DNA of 64,000 bases from Lasioglossum baleicum (Eukaryota > Arthropoda > Insecta > Hymenoptera > Halictidae): assembly GCF_051020765.1 (NCBI RefSeq), contig NC_134941.1, forward strand, positions 4,216,001-4,280,000. The letters are read 5' to 3'. Of this stretch, positions 57,490-64,000 are shown in pieces; within the stretch, counting starts at the first letter, position 1, and each line of letters opens with the position of its first letter. A model generated the notes under the pieces. That model was given only the letters and a program-made list of their open reading frames with translations, was not told where the DNA came from and made no database searches. The position numbers were made by a program, and so were the translations under genes.

Positions 57490-58507
57490 ATCATTAATTA
57501 TTCACTACTACACAAAGTGTTGAGACTAAAAAGCTGGGCACTAAAAGTGACTAAGTTTTGCTTTTTAAAAATAATAAGATTGCATTTATAAATGAATAAA
57601 TAAAAAAAAAAAAGTGTGTCTAGCAAATGTCCTAGAATAAGGGTCTACATTGCATGTAAAATAAAGAATCCGAAATACGTAATTTTTACGGGTCCGGTAG
57701 ATCTGATAATAATAAAATATTGTAACCAGGAATACTGTCACCAAACGAAATGGCGGTAGCGAGCAGGTTAAGCCATTGTTCATAGAACGTGTGATATAAA
57801 GTGGAATTGGCGCGGGTAGAGAATGCAAACGTCTGAAACAGAATATTTCCGAAGCGATGGAAATGGAACGTGTTCCGTGGGGAGGGTCAGTTCGCAAAGA
57901 ATCGGTGGAAAAAAGCGGTAGTGACCCTCCGAAACGTAGAAAACTGGACGAAAATTAATTGAATTCTCGGTTGGAAACTTTTAGCGGGCATAAAACAATT
58001 CGTTTGTGTTTTTTTATTCATGGCGCCGCGCCGCTCGCCGTGGACGCGGACGCGGACGCGAAAAGCATTCACTAGAATTCAGGGCGGTGGCACGCCCGCG
58101 CCCCCGGTTTTTCAGGGCCGTCACAATGAATCCTGTCAAACAAAGTGAATTGCAAACTTGATTTCGGCCGCGTCAATATTTGACGTAGGTTTCGATATTT
58201 CATTACAACGACGGGCCCTCCACTCGCCGTTGTTTCCTGTTATTTCGTAATCGAAATATCCGACCGCGTCGATGCAAAACGCGATTTATTATCTTTTAAA
58301 GCGCCACTGACAAAATTACAGGCGTCCGCGTGCCGGCACGTTCAATTTCGCTCACCGCAGTCCGCTACAAATTAAAAGGAAATATTGGTAATGTTGTGAA
58401 CATTTCATTTGCAGCATTGTGATTGATCATGTGGGATTTTTCGGACGGTTTATAAACTGTTTGGTTTATAATGAACGCCCGGACGTGCTCCACACAGGAC
58501 AACAACC
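57490..58507. other. Stretch with GC-rich part at 57.9-58.4 kb, no supported gene
   Basis: Short frames on both strands; a small GACGCG tandem near 58043-58060. Confidence 0.4.
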
Positions 58508-58712
58508 TGGGTCGTGTCTGACCCGTTACTGACCGACACCACTGGCTAATAATTTAGAAGAGAATCGTGCTGTTCCCAAGCTTCTTTTGACGAAGGATCT
58601 ATAATCTTTGAACGAATGATTCATTCTATTAAAACGATTAAGCGGTAGTTAAAATAGTGATTTGTTAATTAAAACAAATTTTACATTCCTCTTATCCTTG
58701 TCTTGCATGTTG
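58508..58712 (+). repeat. Dispersed repeat, copy 2 (partner 54445-54605)
   Basis: GTGTCTGACCCGTTACTGAC, ACCACTGGCTAAT and TTTTACATTCCTCTTATCC match copy 1 in order. Confidence 0.65.
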
Positions 58713-60401
58713 AAATTTTCAGCACTCATTCATGGAATTTTGAAAAGAAAAATTTAAATATTGTGGAATATTGGAAATGAAATATTGTATTTTAATTATT
58801 ACTGTTCATCCACAAATACAAACGAACAGTGGAACTATGTTTGTTCATAATTTTCAAAAATTATACAATACTTAATAATTAATAAATTTAATTATGTATG
58901 ACGAATTTACTCTTCATGAAGAAATAAAAATGTTTGAACTCATGATTACTTGTAATGCAAATATGTTACCATTTACTAAATGTTTGAAAAAACTAATACG
59001 TATACATACATATACATGATGCGAAGAAAAATAAATGAAAGATAGAAAAATTTACTTTGTAAATACTATAGGCAATACGATTGATAAAAGATGTTGTTGT
59101 TATCGTACTTTTGTTTTTCAGCTTATCTTTCATCTCGATTTAACTCGACTCTAAAATAATGGGAAGAACAAATACACCTATCTGTTGTGTGCGCATTTCA
59201 GGAATACTCGGAATTATTTTTATGAAAAATAAATGTTCAGCTAATAGTCGTGGATATCGGTTTCATTAAGCTAATATTGCGTCGCTTTTGACAGATTTTT
59301 TTTTGCAAAGTGCCCCTCTGCAAAACAGTAATTTTGTTGAAAAATCGACGCTTTCATCGCGGCCGTTGCGAAATTCGAAAATTGAAAGCGCAGGAAATCT
59401 GCAAACATCGCGTCGACAGATTCTGGGAAACGGACACGCCAGAATTTTTGGAAATTACACAGAACGACCGAGAGATTTCAATTAAAATTCTGCGTGCGAA
59501 CGCAATATCGGCCGCGATCGTGATTATGAAAGTAATCATGTTACTGAAGTGCGGCCAGAATTGCTGGAGGAGCACGTTCGGTGTAGCCACCAGGCAATCG
59601 CGTTCGTTAAATTCTGACGTTCATTAAACCGCCGTAGATATTTGGTTAATTTGTACGAGCACGTATCCGTTCTAAATTATCTAAGCAGATTGGAGACCGT
59701 GGAAACATTGAACTCTTCAGTTGTATAAACTTTCCCACATTCGTTTTATTTCGTGCATTTATGAGAAAGATAAAAAGCTAGAATTTAAACATAAAAAATT
59801 GAAACATTTTAGAGTAATCATATATTATTTCCAAATTCTTAAAATTATTAAACTCCCTATAGTTGATATCAACCATTTTTATTTTGTATAAAGATCCACA
59901 GTCTGCTGATATTTCAGTTTAAAAAACATTTTACTTCAGACAAAGATCTGTCCATTGATTATCATAATCTTTTCTTAATTAAACTATCAAATTATTGAAA
60001 GATTGATGATTTGGTATATTTATGATACCTGAACTTTTCTTCTGAATTTCATGCCTGCATTATTTTTGTTATTAAGAGTAAAATACATGTATGATACGCA
60101 CTGCAAACATTATCCCTGGTAATAAACTTTTTATGAAACGCAATTTCATGCAGTTCATAAAAAATGCAACAATTTTTTATATGTAAAACACTACGGTATA
60201 AATATAAAACTCAGGATAACATGAAACTGTATTATCGTCAAGTAAATACACAGAAAATATTCATGATATTTGTTTATTATAGAGGGAAAATAATAAATAT
60301 GCAAAATGATGTTAAGGAAAAAGATGTCCCATCATCACACGTCCGTGTCGATGAGACAGAACATAATCGTGTGCGAAGTTTAAAGGGACATTTGTCGCTA
60401 C
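58713..60401. other. Stretch without supported gene; MITE end at 59.87-59.90 kb
   Basis: ATTTTTATTTTGTATAAAGA, then TCCACAGTCTG (about 59871-59905), is a reversed end of the 8-bp-TSD family. 59280-59640 is GC-richer with overlapping frames on both strands and no domain. Confidence 0.4.
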
Positions 60402-60406
60402 GCCCG

Positions 60407-60919
60407 CACAGTGGGGGCAATTTGGTCGAAACCCGATTCAAAATCAAAGAACTTTCGATAGAAATGAGGTAGAGCGATGAAATTTTTGTAAAATTAAAGC
60501 TGAAACTTTACAGAATATGGGAAAAATAGGGAGATTATGGTAAGAACGTTTTTTTAACGTTGAGAAAATTCGTTAAACATGTAGAATTTCAAGAAATCGA
60601 TTTTGCAACATCCTGAGGTCGTAGAAAAATTTTGAGACCAGATTTGATATCAGCGTGAAAAATCTACGGGAAATGATGTATAGCATGTTCAAAAAAAAAA
60701 TTTTCCGCGCGTGGTATTGGAAAAACCATAATTTTCTTGAAATTGTGCAAGTTTAACGAATTTTCTCAACGTTAAAAAAACGTTCTTACCATAATCTCCC
60801 TATTTTTCCCATATTCTGCAATGTTTCAGCTTTAATATTAAAAAATTTCATCGCTCTACCTCATTTCTATCGAAAGTTCTTTGATTTTGAATCGAGTTTC
60901 GACCAAATTGCCCACTGTG
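60407..60919. mobile_element. Transib-like fold-back element with CACAGTG ends and 5-bp duplication
   Basis: The left end CACAGTGGGGGCAATTTGG and the right end CCAAATTGCCCACTGTG are inverted. GCCCG at 60402-60406 and 60920-60924 is a perfect 5-bp duplication. The arms pair for about 160 bases (for example AAGAACTTTCGATAGAAATG, GGGAGATTATGGTAAGAACG), and pairing continues weakly to the centre. It is 513 bp and non-coding. CAC-starting TIRs with a GC-rich 5-bp TSD are the signature of Transib, the superfamily related to RAG1. The superfamily is inferred from termini only. Confidence 0.7.
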
Positions 60920-61286
60920 GCCCGTAACAAGTGATCGTGCCCATTTCCTTCCTGCCCATTCGAATCATAAATTTGAGATAGCAAAATATGAAAGAATACC
61001 TTATATCCGTTATTATACATAAGAATATTAATCCTGCGTTATACGATACTAATTTCAAGTATAGGTACTTACGCATTTTATACAATCTTCTGTTTTTCCG
61101 TCGGACCAACAGGACACTGCAATTTGCGCGAATAAGTTTGAAGCACAACACAGCACATTATCCAAAATTGTGACAGCCAACGGGAAGAAGTTACTCCGAC
61201 CACGGTCAAAATAATACTGCGGTTGTCGCCTCGGTTTTTCGGGGTGGATTTAGGCGACGTGATGCGTTTGTTAATTGGACGGGTGT

Positions 61287-61985
61287 GTGTCAGAAGGACT
61301 TTAGATTGAGAAGTGGGGAAACTGTCAAAGAACTTCCTTTTGGTATTGTATTTGGCCGTTAATTACGTGATTTGTGAGGGTAGTCCATTCGTCGCTTCGA
61401 TGGGTCTGTCGCATGTGTTGTCGATCTGTTTTTTTTTTGCTTGCTATAAACGTCCTTTACAGGTATATCGCCTAAACCGCTGGTGGAACGGTGAGGTACG
61501 GTAACATTTCATAATACAGAATTAATATTCTTATAACAATGGATATAAGGTATTCTTTCATATTTTGCAACTTCAAATTCATAATCCGAATGATCAGAGA
61601 GACGATGACGTTGTACGGGCCTAGCTACGAATGTCCCTTTAAATTTCGTTTGCTCGAGGCGCGCACACGATTATGTCCTGTCTCATCGACACGGACGTGT
61701 GGACTGTAGTAGTAGGCTTTTGTCTATACGTATAATTCCACACAATCAAATTTTTCAAAAACTTTAACAGCTTATATCTCAATAACTATTTGTTTGCGAC
61801 ATGTGGCTCCTTTCAAACTTTTTCTCTTCTGGATGAGTGGAAGGTGTTGGTGTAAAAAACAACTTTACCAACAATTTTCTTTGTTGTAAACAAATTTGCG
61901 GCACGTTTCTCTTACAAATGTCCACCGATCCAGAGGTGTAGATTCACCCCTAGGACCATTACTTTTTATACACCCTGTACAGTAA
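61287..61985 (+). repeat. Dispersed repeat, copy 2 of the ~650-bp pair, with ACCCTGTA end
   Basis: 61287-61946 matches 27252-27908 nearly base for base. This copy continues to TTTATACACCCTGTAC, which may be the true right terminus and pairs with the TATACAGGGTG-type left end seen at 7443 and 27183. Confidence 0.75.
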
Positions 61986-63069
61986 GATGCCCATTTCCGA
62001 GTCGTCTCATAATTTTGTCCACGAGCGTGCGTCCGTAACTAAATGACGAAACCGTTCCCGTTCAACCGCGACGCTTTTCTTTCAATAAAAGACAACAGCG
62101 TCGGAGGCGTCCGACGATATTCCATCGAGGCGAGCACGTCCGCTTTGAGCGGGCAGAAAACACGTCTTCCTCTGTAACGAAACCACTCGCTTAAACCCAT
62201 CCTTGGCGAATAAAACTGGCGACGAGGGGGTCAAAGAGTCTTCCAAATGATTACACAACCATTAGAAACTTCTGTCCGGGATGGCAGCGGCGGCCGGGTG
62301 ACGGAATAAAGGCGCATCTCCGCCCCCTTCCCAACCCCCAACCGGTACCGAAACGATGCAATGGGACGGTTTCCAAGAAAGCGTCGCGGAAAAAGACCGG
62401 TCTGTCGCGCGTGTCTCCGTGAAACTCGGGACAAAGGAGGGACAGAGCACGAACAAAGGAAACGGGAGCAAGAAAAACCGAATATGAAGCCGCCAGGCCG
62501 CCATTTGAATAAAGTTCGAAGAAGTGGCGACGCTCCTCGGGCCTCGGGCTCGCAGTCGCCACCCCCGCAAGTCTCGCGACCAAGGGGGACAGTTTATTCA
62601 AATTGAATGTGACAGCGGCAGAATGTCTGGAGCCACCGCGTGCCCGCGGCTTGTCAACTTTCCATTTTTTACCCTCCTACCAGTATTGAATCGCGAACTC
62701 CCCCGCAAACACTATCGCCGCGCCGCCGACGACGAGAATGATCGTCGCAAGGTTGACTCGCGACTCCTCGGTCGGAACGAGCTGACCTCAGCGGCGATCC
62801 GAATTTCCATTGAACCGAGCAACGCGCTTTATGGAATTATTTCCCGCGTGTTTTATGAGGGGCTCGAATGAAAAGTATCCGGGTTGAAGTGGCTCATATT
62901 GTTACAAATCGACGATCTAGCACGCCGAAATTCGATTTGCCGACTAGTTTAATTACTTGTCAGATTTCAACATTCCTTTGGAGTCTATTTTTAAAAATGT
63001 ATCAATGCGAACGGCCATCATTTCGAACATTTATCAAATACAGGTATTATGCGCTCATATTTTAAATTT
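61986..63069. other. GC-rich island (62.03-62.87 kb) without supported gene
   Basis: Four overlapping frames of 65-116 codons lie on both strands. Frames from three phases are open at once, the mark of GC-rich non-coding DNA. No domain is visible. Confidence 0.4.
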
Positions 63070-63392
63070 TATACGTATCCTCTGTCTATAAAATTGAATG
63101 TGACCTTGAGTAATTATAATCACTGAATTCCTAATGAAAGTAACCAACATAGGAGCGTCCGTCCTGTGTCTATGACTTTGAATAACCTTCTGTAATTATA
63201 ATCCTTGAATTCCTAATGAAGGAAGACTATCGAAACGGGTGGTCTCGTTTAAAAAAATGAAGGTGACCTTGAGATCTCTAAAAAAACAATAATATAAAAA
63301 CAAATATTTTTATGGCATCGTACAATCGTGTCTTTAAAAACAACAAAGATATTGAGGTACAAATGTTAGGTGACTCGCCCTATATTTGTAGT
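63070..63392 (-). repeat. Fragment of the TATACAGGGTG-end family with internal direct repeat
   Basis: 63330-63392 is the reverse complement of the family's left module (AACAACAAAGATATTGAGGT, TTAGGTGACTCGCCCTATA). Upstream, AATTATAATCNNTGAATTCC followed by TAATGAA occurs twice (about 63113 and 63193). Confidence 0.6.
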
Positions 63393-64000
63393 ATATAATA
63401 CCTATATTTGTTAATAAAATTAACATTTAAAAATGCTAATTAGTGGAAAGTGGAATTTGTAAGTATTTACAATATTTTAGACCATTCACGAATACCAGAC
63501 GGATATATGAGAATAATAGGAATGGAATGCGGAGCGGCAACAGAGTTACGATCGACAAAAGAAACTCATCGTTATTCATTTCGAGTTGAATGTGAAATAT
63601 CATTTGGTACAAATAGCAAACTACAAGCATAAGTAATCATAAGTTGACACAGCGAAACTCCGTATCCCCTTCAAGCAGTAATTCGACCTCATATTTCTCA
63701 ATCTTCTTATTTCACTTTGTTGGGAGTTCGCGCGAAAGTTTCTCGGCGCACGGCAATACGAACGAACGAAGACAGCTAAATAGATCATTTATCAGACTGT
63801 CGAGATTGAGCGTTCGAGAACACGATAACGAAATTTAAAAGTACGGGAAGTTTGAGAAACAAATTAGAAATAATAAACTTCTATCGATGCCTATAAAGTT
63901 AAATCGAATTACATTTTTTTTTCTACATCCTCTAATAAATTGCTCAATAATCATTTTGTTTCCCTAATGATTTTTAATTTACTGCGAATGTAAGCCCTAC
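63393..64000. other. Right edge, no gene seen
   Basis: Short frames only. No repeat ends or exon-like signals were recognised before the window ends. Confidence 0.4.

Noticed and set aside
60407..60919. True V(D)J recombination signal
   Set aside because: No nonamer at a 12- or 23-base spacing is evident and the context is a symmetric transposon with a target duplication. Only the heptamer-like end is shared.
62231..62871. Several 65-116-codon frames in three phases
   Set aside because: Simultaneous open phases on both strands indicate composition rather than coding.

Overview
The window is AT-rich animal DNA with sparse coding sequence, short spliced exons and many small DNA transposons. 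It looks like an insect, most likely a hymenopteran (bee, ant or wasp). Three things suggest this: mariner-type elements with TTGGGTTGGCAAGAAAGTA termini, pogo/Tigger-like elements carrying PHD-type zinc fingers, and GC-rich islands scattered through AT-rich intergenic or intronic DNA. The species is not identifiable from what I can see.

Only one host gene can be supported. It is the 3' half of a stargazin-like (TARP / voltage-gated calcium channel gamma subunit) gene on the minus strand. Three exons join in frame: 24362-24121, 22685-22553 and 22473-21710. They encode the third and fourth membrane segments, a conserved post-TM4 segment and a long cytoplasmic tail ending in a class I PDZ ligand (-S-A-V). 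The upstream exons (TM1, first extracellular loop, TM2) were not found. They would lie at higher coordinates or beyond the right edge, so much of the right two thirds may be intron of this gene.

Most of the rest is mobile DNA, and many boundaries can be fixed to the base because target-site duplications (TSDs) survive. (1) A ~170-205 bp MITE family ('TAGACTGCGG' termini, 8-bp TSD) has about 18 copies or fragments. (2) Pogo/Tigger-like elements with TA TSDs lie at 5155-6507, 22735-23508, 40046-41318 and 44692-45155, with partial copies at 29030-29267 and 51882-52237. Two carry transposase remnants. (3) PiggyBac-like MITEs use TTAA (35656-35881, 39929-41443, 49588-50338). (4) Helitron-like elements lie at 1051-1495 and 49143-49555. 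(5) Fold-back elements of several types occur: mariner MITEs, TA-TSD palindromes at 2045-2705 and 34640-35289, a 9-bp-TSD MULE-like palindrome at 26854-27103, and a Transib-like palindrome at 60407-60919 whose ends are CACAGTG with a 5-bp TSD. (6) A hAT element with a decayed transposase lies at 56123-57275. (7) A solo LTR lies at 5249-5622.

Nesting is common and gives a relative chronology: LTR in Tigger (5.2-6.5 kb), Tigger in piggyBac MITE (39.9-41.4 kb), Helitron plus piggyBac in one 8-bp-TSD MITE (49.1-50.4 kb), and a MITE in a TA element inside the stargazin intron (23.6-24.0 kb). A 158-168 bp minisatellite fills 16571-17725 and ends in inverted unit copies. Several GC-rich islands (for example 10.5-11.3, 13.35-13.9, 41.46-42.13, 43.8-44.5 and 62.03-62.87 kb) have chance open frames on both strands. 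I see no gene in them, and they are the best places to test for conserved regulatory DNA. No rRNA, tRNA, CRISPR, operon or bacterial-type signal was recognised.
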